DNA of 64,000 nt. Origin: Coffea arabica (lineage: Eukaryota; Streptophyta; Magnoliopsida; Gentianales; Rubiaceae). How positions within the stretch are numbered: the first letter of the stretch is position 1; every line of letters starts with the position of its first letter. The position numbers and the translations under genes are program-made. Below, in pieces: positions 49,201 to 60,845 of the stretch. The notes below the pieces were generated by a model. The model made no database searches, had not been told where the DNA came from, and saw only the letters and a list, made by a program, of their open reading frames with translations. The stretch is taken from NCBI RefSeq assembly GCF_036785885.1, contig NC_092320.1, positions 15,315,557 through 15,379,556 of the forward strand, given 5' to 3'.

Positions 49201-49704
49201 GAAGCCACTCTATCATTTTTTTTAATTGTTTTTATTGTATGATTATTTACCCTAGGTAGCAAACCAGCAGCCCTCTTTTTGGTGCATGTAATATCTGTGT
49301 AAATACGAAATGTGTGTCTTTGTTGGTGATCATTATGAAGGAATTTTGTCTTTTCAAAATGGTTGCAGGGAAGAAATATAACTGTGAAGCTTGCTGATAA
49401 CCACAAAGGCAAAGTTATGCACACACAGTTACCATCACCAATTGTTCCAGTACCTGTTGGTTTGGCTTCTGCATACCCTCCCCCTCATAATGTTCATTCT
49501 GGCTCTGGAAATCCGGTTGGATATGCTTATCCTCAACCATTGGCAGCATATCCTGGTACTGCATACTCAAGTCCACCTGTAGTAGGAGCTGGTGCATACC
49601 CAGGCCAATCACCGACTTCGTATCCCCAGTTTGGTCATAAGAAAGATCCTCCAACTCCACCTTCAGCACTAGGAGGGTACCCGTATTACATGCCAAAGCA
49701 ATGA
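43296..49704 (+). CDS. UBA2C: UBP1-associated protein 2C-like, two-RRM RNA-binding protein
   Basis: Exons are 43296-43477, 46634-46754, 46937-47080, 48022-48218, 48307-48382 and 49369-49704, giving 351 aa with every junction in phase. The N-terminus 'MEEIKKRKLD' is followed by a Ser-rich stretch and 'LLVKLGFQYPFIAEEIRSVA'. RRM1 (about 84-158) has RNP2 'KLFVRG' and RNP1 'KSRGYGFI'; RRM2 (about 175-247) has RNP2 'KLYIGS' and RNP1 'RSRGFGFV'. The last 100 residues are Pro/Tyr/Gly-rich and low-complexity. Arabidopsis UBA2C is a nuclear hnRNP-like protein that interacts in the UBP1/UBA network and is linked to mRNA stability and senescence or stress responses. The exon 2 acceptor was set at 46632-46633 because only this position restores the frame. 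Intron 1 is 3156 bp. Confidence 0.93.
45721..45812. repeat. 46-bp tandem repeat inside UBA2C intron 1
   Basis: Two copies of a 46-bp unit share 'cattgtggatttaactagtg' and start at 45721 and 45767, differing at a handful of positions. Confidence 0.85.
46224..46533. repeat. 155-bp tandem duplication inside UBA2C intron 1
   Basis: Two adjacent copies with a 155-bp period share long blocks such as 'tgcatataattgtctatagg' and 'gaggtttcttgttagtgagc', with only a few differences, so the duplication is fairly recent. It ends about 100 bp before the exon 2 acceptor. Confidence 0.92.
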
Positions 49705-51480
49705 TTATAACCTCATTGTAAGCATGTTTCAGCCAGCTGATTGCTATTCCTTGCCCCTTTCCTAAGCACATTCCTAAGATAACTTGGCCCCTGCAGGATT
49801 CTTAACGAATTATTAGCTGCTTAATAGTTGCTACATGTTAATTTTTGTCTTACTCTTTCTTTTACCTTTCTATTCTTTGTAACCCAGGTTCTCAGGAGCT
49901 TTAGGTTATTGCATTTGAGAAAGGAGCAAACTTGGATGACGATATGCAAATTAAATGTTTTATTGTTGCAGCACCTAATTATTGTAATGGACAAATTTTT
50001 TGTAGTTGTAGATGTTATAAGGATGCCATGTTACGGGTGGCAGATTTAATTTCTGTATCTTAGCTTTGATAAAGACGTAGCTGTCCTTCGTTTTGTCTGA
50101 TTTTCTTCCTCAAATACAACTCGATTTGTTCTGCCTGCTTTTTTGGATGCGGTTATGGTGTTTATTTGCTTGAGTTGAACTGCCGGGGAACAATTAACTT
50201 TTTGCACATTTCATTGCACGCCAATAATGGTCTTGCCGCTGAAAATGATCAGAATCTGCCCATAATACAAGTGTTTCCTATTGAGGTATCTCTCGGTAAT
50301 TGGACCAAAAAACTAGACGCCATTTTTTCCAGTCTGGTAAACTTCTAAAGCGCCGGCCACCGGTGGAAAGCTGAATGGTAGACTAGTCACATATGTATCG
50401 TCATCTGCTGGATGTATGCGGCTTGAAAAGAGAGGGATTGGAATGTTGAGATTAGGAGATTACGAAGAGAACGTATTGGTTGTGGCACAATTGGCATGGC
50501 ACCAAACGAAAAGTATTGAGTTTCTTATTTGCTTTATTAATTGATCTGAAGTTATTTTTTTATTATTATTATTATTATTTTTGTCAACTCAAGGTGTATT
50601 CAAGCTTTTTGCGAGACTAATCTCCCTGGACCTGAAGTACCCTATCCCCAAGAGCATCCAGGCAATAAGAAAGGCCAGACTCGAACCCATGTCACAGGAC
50701 CAGAGGACTATCCTGCGATCGGCTGAGCTTGTATTATTTAGAGATTTGTATTATTTGTTTAGGTTCCAAAAATGGAATTCAAGATACATGAAAAGTAAGA
50801 AGAATGTATTTCTGTTTTAATATTTTTTTTAAAAAAAAAAGGGAAAAAGGGTGAAATTGAAGGTTTCGGCAAGAAGAGCATATTAATTGTTTCACGTTGC
50901 ATGACATTGGTTTTGTATTAATTGTTTCGCTGAAAAAAGATGTTATTTGGAATGTAGTTTTTTAAGGATAATTTTTTATTTTTCTCATAGACACATTTTC
51001 CATTAACCTTGTTTAACTTATATCCATGAAATCATTAAAGTGCATTTTTTACAAAAAAAAATAATTAAAAATGGCAATCCAAATGGAACCTAAAAATTTG
51101 GTAACCTTTTCCTTGTTGGAGTTTTTTTTTAAGTTTTTAGGCTGCTTTCGAAGGTTAGAAAATCAGAAAACAACTTTTTGTTTTATTTTATTTTATTTTT
51201 GGAGCGGAATGGCAAGCTTGTCACAAAACTTTTCAATTAAAATAGTTTTCCAGAGTACTCAAAAGATAAATAAAAATATGCGAAAATTTTCCAATATCAA
51301 AAAACTTTTTTCTTGCCACTAAAGTCAAAGTCAAAAGTGTGAAAAATGTACGGCCTCTTAATTGGTTTAAATACATTTTGAAAAAAAAAAAAACCCAATA
51401 CTTGCAATACCCTTTGCATAAAGTCCATATTTACCTTAATAGCCTTGAGTTTGACGTTATTGTAAGCACTTTCGTCTTCA
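49705..51480. other. UBA2C 3' UTR and spacer before the mTERF gene
   Basis: 49705-50350 is probably 3' UTR and flank of UBA2C. Past the SINE-like element at 50553-50735 the sequence is AT-rich and carries no supported ORF. Confidence 0.4.
50553..50735 (-). mobile_element. tRNA-derived SINE-like retroposon, minus strand
   Basis: On the minus strand there is an A-box-like 'agctcagccgatcgcagg' near 50729, a B-box 'gggttcgagtc' near 50685, then a unique part and an A/AAT-rich tail over 50585-50553. This order is diagnostic of tRNA-related SINEs. Target-site duplications were not resolved. The partial ORF on the plus strand is an artefact of this element. Confidence 0.55.
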
Positions 51481-51485
51481 GAGCC

Positions 51486-51491
51486 TATAAA
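51486..51491 (+). promoter_or_regulatory. TATA box of the mTERF gene
   Basis: TATAAA lies 53 bp before an upstream ATG at 51539 and about 110 bp before the donor-like GTATGC at 51594. Together with the acceptor at 51711-51714 this suggests a short leader exon and one leader intron. Confidence 0.45.
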
Positions 51492-51538
51492 CCCTTGTGT
51501 TTTTGTCTCCTGGTGTCAATGAACTCCTTGCTCCTCTA

Positions 51539-51592
51539 ATGGCTACTGCTGCATCATCAGCCAAAGGCATCAAAAACTTCTGCATAACTTGA
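51539..51592 (+). promoter_or_regulatory. uORF in the probable leader exon of the mTERF gene
   Basis: This 17-codon ORF starts MATAASS and stops one base before the GTATGC donor at 51594. A shorter ATG frame (51519-51539, six codons) ends in TAA overlapping its ATG as TAATG. With the TATA box at 51486, the expected transcription start is near 51516, so the first frame may be partly excluded. Translation is unproven. Confidence 0.4.
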
Positions 51593-51721
51593 GGTATGCA
51601 ACTTCTCAATAAAGCCCATGCAAAATAACATATGCATTATTAGTTAGAATAATAGTTTTTTCCTCGCTTATTTAGTCAGCATTTGTTGCTATTTTGATTC
51701 TCTGTGCATTATAGAAGAAAA

Positions 51722-53452
51722 ATGGTCTTGGCCCATTTGCAGAAACTTGGAAAACCATCCATTGTCAAATGGGTTTCTATTGGTTTTGTTAATAACAACT
51801 TTAGAGTATCAAGAAGCAATTTTTGGGCAATTTGGGGAACTGGGTCGTGCCAAATTGCCAAAAACTTTAGCGGTTATAGTAGAAAAAAGGCCAGGATGAT
51901 GGAAATTGCTGCTGAAAAGGAAGCCCAAGCTGCTTTGTTAGATTACTTGCATTCTACTAGAAGCTTGCTGTTTACTGATGCTGATAATATGAGTAGAAAT
52001 TCACCACACTTTCTCAGGAAGTTGTTGGGAAAAGTGGATAATCAGGCTGAGATTGGGCGGTCTATAACCCGGTTTCTTAGGTACCATCCTATCAACGAGT
52101 TTGAACCATTTTTTGAGAGTATGGGATTGAAACCTTCTGAGTACTCTACGTTGCTTCCAAGGCAACTGATGTTCTTGAATGATGATCCTGTTTTGCTGGA
52201 GAACTATCATGTCTTGTGTAATTATGGTATTGCACGGAATAAGGTAGGAAAATTTTACAAGGAAGTGCCTGAGATTTTCAGATACGGTGAGGGGGTCCTG
52301 CAGAAAAAGATTGATTCTTTTGAAAAGGTGGGGCTGAGTCAATCTACTGTGATCAGAGCTGTTCTTTCAAGTCCTTATCTTTTGGTTGGGGATGCAAATC
52401 TGGAGTTCTTTGATGTTTTAGATAAATTGAGGAGTGCTGATCCTGCATTTGATTGGATTGAGCACTTAATGGAAGAAAATTCGTATGATTGGAGGCAAAT
52501 GCTTGAGATTTTGTGCTTGCTTGGCAAGATGGGTTGCAGTGAGGAGCAGTTGGGAAGTTTAATTCGAAAGCATCCAGAACTCATATTTGAGAATTCAGGA
52601 TCCGATGCCTTATTGCTGATTGGGGTCTTGACAAAATTTGGATTGAGACCAGATGAGATATGCAGTACATTCCTTCAGTTTCCACAAATCCCAATTGCAA
52701 AGTTTCTGGGGAATTTAAAGCATTGCTATAATTTTCTTGTTGAAATTGAGATGGCTATGCTAGATGTTGGAAGGATAGTTTGTTCACAGACTATATTACT
52801 AGGTTCATGTACTATAAAGAAACTTGAAACATTGCTGACTGCTTTGAGAGTTACAAAGGATCAGCTCTGTGAAATCGTGAAGGAAAATCCTGAAGTAATG
52901 GAGAACTGGGTTGTTGGAAAGAAAATTAAGCGACTCCCAAACCTGACAGCTGAGGAGGAAGAGCTAAGATCACAGAGGATGAAGACTGAATTCTTATTGG
53001 ACCTTGGATTTGTTGAAAACTCGGAGGAAATGAAAAGAGCACTCAAGTTATTTCGAGGGAAGGGACTGAATCTTCAAGAGAGGTTTGATTGTTTTGTAAA
53101 TGCTGGTTTTAGCAAAAAGGATGTTGCTGAGATGGTCAAAGATTCTCCAAATATCCTTAATCTGTCTAAGGATGCCATTGAGACAAAGATTGAGTTTCTT
53201 GTAAACGATTTGGGCTATCCTGTGTCTATTTTAAGAAAGTTTCCACCATGCATCTCCTACAAGATAGAAAGGATCAAACTTAGGCTTACAATGTATAATT
53301 GGCTTAAGGACCAGGGTGCTGTGGAGCCCAATCTCGCATTAAGCACTGTGCTAGCAACTGCTGACAAGTTGTTCATCAAGGCATACGTAGAGCAGCATCC
53401 TGAAGGCCCTGCAGTTTATGAAAGGCTAAAACAAACAATATGTTCACATTAG
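51722..53452 (+). CDS. MTERF18: mTERF family protein, MTEF18/SHOT1 type, mitochondrial
   Basis: An intronless coding region of 576 aa. The ATG at 51722 was chosen because the open frame upstream contains an acceptor site (51711-51714) and only a non-ATG start; homologues begin with a similar 'HLQKL...KWVS' stretch. The N-terminus is basic with few acidic residues, as expected of a mitochondrial presequence. The remainder is a series of helical mTERF repeats with recurrent L-x3-P motifs, for example 'FLRYHPINEFEPFFESMG', 'VLSSPYLLVG', 'LIRKHPELIF', 'MVKDSPNILNLS' and 'FPPCISYKIER'. mTERF proteins bind organellar nucleic acid and affect transcription or transcript processing. Arabidopsis SHOT1 mutations alter heat tolerance through mitochondrial gene expression. 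Length and motif order fit that clade; paralogue identity is moderately sure. Confidence 0.92.
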   Translation: MVLAHLQKLGKPSIVKWVSIGFVNNNFRVSRSNFWAIWGTGSCQIAKNFSGYSRKKARMMEIAAEKEAQAALLDYLHSTRSLLFTDADNMSRNSPHFLRKLLGKVDNQAEIGRSITRFLRYHPINEFEPFFESMGLKPSEYSTLLPRQLMFLNDDPVLLENYHVLCNYGIARNKVGKFYKEVPEIFRYGEGVLQKKIDSFEKVGLSQSTVIRAVLSSPYLLVGDANLEFFDVLDKLRSADPAFDWIEHLMEENSYDWRQMLEILCLLGKMGCSEEQLGSLIRKHPELIFENSGSDALLLIGVLTKFGLRPDEICSTFLQFPQIPIAKFLGNLKHCYNFLVEIEMAMLDVGRIVCSQTILLGSCTIKKLETLLTALRVTKDQLCEIVKENPEVMENWVVGKKIKRLPNLTAEEEELRSQRMKTEFLLDLGFVENSEEMKRALKLFRGKGLNLQERFDCFVNAGFSKKDVAEMVKDSPNILNLSKDAIETKIEFLVNDLGYPVSILRKFPPCISYKIERIKLRLTMYNWLKDQGAVEPNLALSTVLATADKLFIKAYVEQHPEGPAVYERLKQTICSH

Positions 53453-54900
53453 ACATGGTCATTTTTCTATTATTAGCTTGAATTTTCTATCCTTGCAATT
53501 GGGATGTACAGACTGTTTGCCAGCTCATCCTTGTGGAATCATCCTGCATCAAATTAAATGCAAAGATATTGAATGCCTCTATTGATCTTACAAAGCATCA
53601 TTATATCTGCAACACGAGTTAGGATTTGACATCAGGTAATTCCAGTTTTTATTGATCGTGCCCACCAATTTTGCTTTATTGACTGTTCTTTAAGTTGAGA
53701 ACGATAAGAATTGGGCTTAAGTGGCTCCCTCGGACACTGCTGTGCCGCTGAAAGTTATTTGTGGACTGCTTGATGCCCTCCTTTGCCTGGGTCTTTATGT
53801 AAGCATCACACTAATGAATGGAGACATAGTGGTTCCTGGAAGAAGAATTTACCTGATAGCCTTACATACATTTTTGGTTTGGCTTTGCTTCTTCCGTTAA
53901 TATATGTCTTTCCATTTCTTGTGAATTTGCTAATGATAATGTTAACCAATCCAATTGCATATGCATCATGTAGAAGAATAATATGATGTGACGTTACTGG
54001 AGACTAACATCACTGGAGTAGTTAAGGTGAAACAAGACAAATATCTTCACGTCTGTTAAGCATTCTACATGGATATTTCTTAGTAGGGCCGAAATGGCTT
54101 TTAATGTTGAGATATTTTTCATAAAGTGTGTAAGCTGGTTTTGCTTGTTTGGTCCTTATGTTGATGTTCATTGTGAGTCTGCCGTTATTATTTTCTTGTC
54201 CTTGGAAAGGATACACCAATTGAGGAAGAAGTGAAACTGATAATGAAGTACTGTAGGTTGGGACTGTCTTGCAGAGATGCCCAATCTTCTGTCAGTTCGA
54301 ATGTGGTGGCATTTCATACATGATCTCTTTTGGGCTTTGAACATTTATCTTTTGTGCTGCATTAAACATGTAGAGGAATCGTCCCTTCGACTGCCTTGAG
54401 GCAATAATGTTCTCATAACATGACAAAATGCTTAACTTTAAAAGGCCAATTACTCTGGTTTGATAAAAGAAATTCTCATATGCCATGTTGTTTTCATGAC
54501 AAAGTGTAATTGTGAAAGGGTGATTGCCTTGGTGTTCTATAAACAAAATGTTCACATGCCATGTTATTTGTAAACTGCCTTCTTGACACCTTTGCTGTTA
54601 TGACCTGACATGCTTAGATTGACAATCACATGACCTCCTCTCTGGCCGAAATCTTAAGATAGATGTGTATCAAATAGTTGTTTTTCGTGGAAGTATGTAT
54701 GCCTTATCACCTTATGCATTGCTGCAGTGTTCAAGGATGCCATATTTCTTTATGTGATGCAATCGAGTGACAGGTTATCATTTGCTCATAGTTTTTGTTA
54801 GTCAGCTGAAGATTTGCAAATTTCTTGGCGGTGTTTTGACATTTTTAGACATTTCCCTTGAAACCCAGCTTCTTTGTCAAAAAATCTGCAGGATAATTAC
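53453..54900. other. 3' flank of the mTERF gene
   Basis: No gene is seen. Sequence composition (53460-54600) is more balanced than typical spacer and may include a long 3' UTR, possibly spliced, but no coding frame is supported. Confidence 0.35.
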
Positions 54901-54919
54901 CTACGTAAAGGGGTGAAAC

Positions 54920-55152
54920 AGAGTAACGTTGAAGCAGGGTTTGGCACATTTGTGGGTATGGAAGGGTGCAGTCGAAGTGCTTCTTTCCGTATAGCCTGCA
55001 GGTATAGAAGCTTAGGTATATCTGACTCGACAAGTCTTCGATTTCTACCAATGACTCTCCATCTCCTCTTGTGCTTGCTGGAGGATGTTAGAAGTCTTCA
55101 GCATCTCCGCGAGCGCCCACTCTTGTAACTCTTGAAGACGTGTCCGTCCCAA
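54920..55152 (-). pseudogene. Cytochrome P450 fragment, CYP76-like
   Basis: Read on the minus strand, the I-helix motif G-T-D-T-S-S is followed after one frameshift by '[20 protein letters not shown]', then a frame break near 55061, '[14 protein letters not shown]', and the K-helix '[11 protein letters not shown]' with intact E-x-x-R. Homology then stops, so the PERF and heme-binding regions are missing. At least two frame disruptions plus truncation make it a pseudogene. Motifs match the CYP76 family (geraniol hydroxylase-like enzymes). It is related in sequence to the fragment at 57590-58136. Confidence 0.8.
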
Positions 55153-55154
55153 CA

Positions 55155-57570
55155 ACAAACAGATTCTAATGGAAAGGTATACACATGAAAGCGATTGGCG
55201 TTAGCCAAAACTTCACGGAATTGAAATATCATCATTACTGTATAAAAGGTACCATGAGTTTTGGTACTTTGAAGTGCCGAGTGTAAGCATGTACTTTGAA
55301 ATACAAGTGTAAGCACTCTTGTGATATTAGTCTTTGGTATTTCAATTGTGACTTTCTTAATTTGTGGTTAAAGTTTCATATAATTTTAATTATGGGTGGC
55401 TTAGAAGAAAATAATTGTTGATTTTTAAGGTCACTGTATTGCATCATACTATATTGATTTAGAAAGAAAAGTCGCCATAAAATTAAAAATAGTGAAATGA
55501 TTTAAGAAACATATTATAAATGATTGGAGAAACATTTCTTGGATGAATTATATAAGTTGTAGACATCCAATTTAGAAGGAGAAGAATTTTCATATCGCAC
55601 CAATGGAATTTCAATATACAAAAAGTTATGACACCTTTATCACTAAAATAGTATATCAAACAGGAAAAAATAAAATCAGAAATAGCACCATACAAATCAT
55701 TATTATCATTAATAGCAACCTCTCAAAATAAGAAAAACTAAAAAAAAAAAAATTGAAAACTATTCATAAAATGACATAAACTGAATAGCAAATGAATTAA
55801 AAAATTGAGAATATATTTCAAATAATACCAAAAATAATATCCAAATCATTGATATTCAGGGGAAGACAAACAACATTATTGGCAACAATATAGTAATGCT
55901 TCATTTGTATTGGTTTAAGCAAACTAAATCCATCCATCAAGTCAAAAATCCATCTCCAATAATAAAAAAAAAAATTATAATATAAGTAAACTTAAAATGA
56001 AGAATGATTTCCAAATTATTTTCATTGATACCCAAAATACCCTTATTTTTCCAATGATTACGTATATTTATCGTATTGCAATATTAGTGAATAATGGGAG
56101 TAGTTATGAAATGGAAAGCTTTAAAATTAAGTAAATTTCATTTCTTGAGACAATTGTAATTAGACAGATTTAATGCATTCCAGTATTTGACAATAATGGT
56201 AGTGGTTATAAATTCAAAGTTAGCAATTGAAAAAATAAAATACTGCAATATACTAAAAATTGATATTAAAATTGTTAATTAGCCAAAATTCTTATTCCAA
56301 TTTCATGACCATCAAATACATTGATACTAAAACCAAAAAAATTGTGCTCATATGAAAAAAAATAGACTTATTGCTTTTGCTTTGAATTGGATTGTGCAAA
56401 AATATATGAATAAAAGAAAAAGGAAAATAAAAAAACATCAACTATCTCTATCTATGAAATTTCAATTGTGAGAATGTACAAGTCAAAAAAAAAACACAAC
56501 TTTATGTGGCGGATCATTTGCACTCTATTATTGACAAAAATAACAATACAAAGAATTCAAATTACATGTATGTTTATTTTGTAGCTTAATTATATTCTTC
56601 ATTTATAAAAAAAAATTGTAATGATTTTGATTTATATGTAATAAAATCATGAATATACAATAATTTTGGTAAAACATGATATTATCAATATTTGATATGT
56701 TAGAGTTCAAGCTATAAATAAAAAAAAAAATGTTTGGTTCATGATTCCAAATTCAATCCAACGGGACATGTTAACTACATTAGAATGCTTTCTGTCTCTT
56801 TCCATTCAATAAAATTTTTAAAAGTAGCTAGTTTAAGAAAATAAATAACATAAAAATACTGTATTATAATGTTGATGATCAAAATTTTACAAAAAAAAAA
56901 AAAAAAAAGTAGTATCTAAAGAAGAATATATTTTAGAACATTATAATCACGTGCAAAGCATGTAAACTATTACTAGTATTGGAAAAAATTTTGGATGTCA
57001 AATGATGATGCGTCTTCCCTTGCAATGTACAACCATCTGATTTGGTGCGGCAACAATGGACAGACGGAGCTTCAGTAAACAGTAAATGAGTGTGGTTCAT
57101 GTTGTGTCCTGCTTATGAAATTGAATCTTCGCAATTAGGCAGACACATTCATGACAAGTATACAAAATTGATGGGCACCTCTTCTCACCCAATACAAATA
57201 TCCCTCTCCTCCTGGATAACAGGTAATAAGAAATCATCAGAACTCTCCTTAACCGAGTTTCCTAACACCTCAGAAGCTAATTTAGGTATCTATCGGAGTC
57301 GCACTCGACACCGGAGGGAAAGCCTCGATCCTCTTTGTGCTTTCCTTCTTCTTGTGCTTACAGGATTTCGAACCAAAATTGCACCGAAGTGAGGCTGCAA
57401 CACAAACTATTCTTGATTGGGCCATTCGCTTCTCGAAGAAGAGAGATCTTGGCCTTGGGTGGTTAAATCTCTTAGCCTGTCTATTCCTACCTAACAAAAT
57501 TCAAAATTCGTACTCATTCAAAATTCAAAAGACTGATTGTATTGAAAGTCTTGGACACGGGCAAAGGAGC
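55155..57570. other. Very AT-rich spacer between P450 relics
   Basis: 55330-57000 is highly AT-rich, full of A-runs (for example 56890-56908), with no gene. At 57280-57530 the composition changes to more GC; no domain was recognised in its frames. Confidence 0.4.
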
Positions 57571-57589
57571 TTAAGCTGAATAAGAATTT

Positions 57590-58136
57590 AGAGCCAGTCT
57601 TGGACTAACCTTGGCTTTAAGGGGCACAGCCAAACCAAAACTTTCCTCCATGTTCAACTCAATCACTTCAGCAGGCAGTTTCCAGTCGAATGAGTGCACC
57701 AACGTCCCTAGTACGTATTCCACACTAGCACTACCCCCTTTCTGGCTCCAGCACAAATTCTCCTCCAGGCCCCAAATGGAATGAAACAACTCGAAATCAT
57801 TTACTGGGGGTGGGGGGTCAAGTTTTGCATGTTTTCCGCTAAGAAACCTATCAGGGTGGAAATCTAGTGGATTTTCCCACACATCAGGATCTCTTCCAAT
57901 TGCCCAAATATTCACGCTAAGTCCAGTGTTCTTGGGTATGCAGTACCCATTTACTTCACATGCTTGAGATGCAATTCGAGGAAGATTTAGCGGTGCAGAA
58001 AGGTGCTTCCAAAATGCTTCTTTGCATATAGCTTGGAGGTATCGAAGCTTAGGTATATCCGACTCAAGTCAATCAACAATTCTTCGGTTTCTACCAGTGA
58101 CTCTATCCATCTCCTCTTGTGCTCACTCTATCCATC
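57590..58136 (-). pseudogene. Cytochrome P450 3'-exon pseudogene, CYP76-like
   Basis: Read on the minus strand the order is 'AQEEMDRVTGRNRR', a stop and frameshift near 58070, '[18 protein letters not shown]', '[20 protein letters not shown]', '[19 protein letters not shown]', 'HPDRF', the heme loop and the C-terminal '[17 protein letters not shown]'. The order and spacing fit CYP76-type enzymes (ER-bound monooxygenases of terpenoid metabolism). Defects: the K-helix E-x-x-R arginine is Trp ('EAFW'); the heme loop is out of frame and reads '[11 protein letters not shown]' in another frame with a Trp for Gly; and a homopolymer expansion adds a proline run (near 57810). The 5' exon is absent. 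It cannot encode a working enzyme. Confidence 0.88.
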
Positions 58137-60600
58137 TAAATACGTGAATCTTATAATTTTTTATTGCAATTGATTAACAACATTCTACCTTCAAAGGAAC
58201 TACCCGCACCAACACCACTTGCTGTCATAACTCAACATAAATCTCTCTAATCTTTTATTTGTTTGATGGAGAATTCATCTGGTTTAGTGATTACCAATTT
58301 GCTGCACGCACCTATGCTAGGACCGCTAAAGCTAGACTTTCTTGTTTTGGATATAGGAAAAGTAAAATACTAAAATATTCAAGCAAACTTTAGCTCCATG
58401 CTCCTTTCTGTGTTGACGAGGAAATTTCCACAGACATCAACAGGGTCCAGCCTCGGAAATACATAATAAGTCCATATTAGTAGTGTTTCGCAATTTGTGC
58501 AAGTGCATGTGGCAATGGCAGTACAGAAGAAGGGATTTTTGCGCGTTTTTTATTTCTGATTTTGTTCGCACCGACGCTTTTCCACTAGAGCGAATTCATT
58601 TCCTTGATTAGTTTTGACCAGAAACCCTTTTTTCTTTTTCTTTTTTTTTTTGTTTGGGGGAAATTTGACCAGAAACTCACTAGAGTGAAAGTTTGTGTGG
58701 CAGCAACACCCTCGATAAGGTTGACCAAAAACCAAAGCTCATATAAGTTATCATTTCACCCCAAGAAGTCGTCTCTTGTTATTAGTCAAGTTCAATCAAA
58801 ACTTGAGATAAACGTTGTGTTTGGATGGCATGTTTCATGGATTTTTCGTTGAAAAATTACTGTAGCGATTTGATATATGTGAGGCAAAAAAAATGATAAG
58901 AAAATGTGTTCACGGAAAACAAACAAAGCCATTTTTCAAGTTTTTCCTTATGATCCGTTGCCTAATCTCACTAGCTGTGTAACCTAAACAGGCTTTTACA
59001 GCTTCAACAGTTGAAATCGTGACGACTAAATGTTTATTATTGGGAACAAACTTTTTGCTTTAACCAGGATTAATATATAAGAGAAGGATGCATACTTAGG
59101 AAAAAGGGCTGGCTTCGTGATTTTCTTTGAACCATTCAAAAAATTAATGGCCAATATCCCACCAACGAAACCAGAAACATAAAATCAAAGAAAAAAAAAA
59201 CTCTCGAGCGAAAAAGAAACCGCTCGATCAAAAAGGGCTGCCCGAAATCACGCAGTTAGGCAAGTTTGTCTTCTTACACATATTATCCAAAGTAACAGCT
59301 CGATTTCCAGCTGGTTTCTGCAAAACTATATGTACGCCTCTGGTATCTTATGCATCGAGAATGGTTTGCTAGTTTTAACGCGATTTAGCCAGTCAACCTT
59401 TGCGTTCAATAGAATACGCTTTTTCTTGAAGACTTTGTATCCAAGTTCTGCTGGCTTCTGCCTTTTCTCAAGTAGGATTTTTTTTTTTTTTTTTTTTGTG
59501 GTGAAAAACAATTTGGGAAAATCCTAACCGATGCTTTGCTGATAAACCTAATGGCCGACTTTTCTGGGCGTTGCTTGACTTTTACGTATCATTGGGGCAA
59601 GATAAACTACGTGCGTGGTAAGAAAAATGATGTCCTAATCATTTTCATGTCTGGCTAGTCGCTTCCGATCCAATCCAAGAATAATAGTACTACTTTTACT
59701 GCCATCGTCTACTTAGATCCTGTGTACACAAGGAAATGGCTTCCTCGTCCCTTGTTATCAGTCGTTTGTATCCAGCTGACAAGGTATTGAACCATAATTA
59801 TTCATGGATAAATATTTATACAACAGATAAAAGGGGCAGTATCAGTACACTGTGTCATTTTTCTTTTTAACTTTCATTTATTACCCCAATCTTAAGGGTA
59901 AAAATGTCCCAAATAGATTAAAAAAAATTTTTTTTACTATTTTTTTATAATGTAAGTGGAAGATTTCGAAATCTGACCTCTTATTTACGTTCTCATTCCC
60001 CTTTTCAATTTAGTAAGTTGTATAATGATTCATCAATTATGATTCCGGATTCATTACTTTTAGAAGATAATTTTTTTTAATCATGTCACATATATCGAAT
60101 GTGTGTCAATCACTAGTTGTAAATAGTATTAATCTTTCCTGCATCATAAGTGTAAAATTATTTTATACTAGCAATTACTCATGCATGATAAATAATTTTC
60201 ATTCAAAATTTAAATAAAGCATGTCTAGTATGCATCTAAACCCTCTCGTATAAGAAAAAAAAAATCTACATGGTACAAGTGTGACAATGATTAAATCCAA
60301 TTAGGCATTATAGTAGTGTTGTACTTTAAGCTAAAATCATTCTCTCCATGTTCAATAATGCAATTAAAGAAGGAAAGTAAAATACAAAATGCATCCTATT
60401 TCCTCTGAAATTTGTTAGTAGTAATTTCAAGAAACATATCAGATGAGATTTTACAACTTCAACCAAAAAAAAAAAAAAAAATTTTCCCAACCAACGTTAG
60501 CATACAAGCTCAACCAATTGACGTAGGAAACACTGGACTCTCGCCATATTGGGCTCCATCAACGAGGCCCCAGTGAGAACATTTGGACTGTAGGGTATTT
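58137..60600. other. Intergenic region, no gene seen
   Basis: Non-coding. A repeat-family fragment lies at 58809-58950 ('gtgtttggatggcatg', then 'tactgtagcgatttgata', 'tatgtgaggc'), related to 63.05-63.36 kb and 3.7 kb. T/A-runs occur at 58640-58651 and 59479-59497. Confidence 0.35.
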
Positions 60601-60647
60601 GCCGGTTACGGACGCGATCGTAGTCGACCAAACCCTAAACCAATAAG

Positions 60648-60845
60648 ATGTTAGGCTTTGAGCAACTAGACTGGGTCCAGTCATCACAGCAGAGTTTGAG
60701 CAATCCAGCTAAACTTGTGGTCCCCAGCCAGATCAGACACAGACTGCCCAACCATGCAGGGGCCTTCTCGTCAATTTACTTTCGAAAGTATCAAGTTCTT
60801 GTGGCAACAAATATTCAAAGGGTAAGAACAAAAGTGAAAGGATGA
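60648..60845 (+). CDS. Short ORF of uncertain status, 65 aa
   Basis: An ATG-started 65-aa frame lies 10 bp after a telo-box (AAACCCTAA at 60630-60638) in a GC-richer island (60480-60830). It is basic, without cysteines or a signal peptide, and matches no family I know. Composition and the upstream motif hint at a transcribed unit, possibly a non-coding RNA, rather than a proven protein gene. Confidence 0.2.
   Translation: MLGFEQLDWVQSSQQSLSNPAKLVVPSQIRHRLPNHAGAFSSIYFRKYQVLVATNIQRVRTKVKG

Noticed and set aside
57090-57579. Overlapping ORFs suggesting a gene or retroelement between the P450 relics
   Set aside because: No conserved domain or splice structure was recognised and both strands are open by chance in this short GC-richer stretch.
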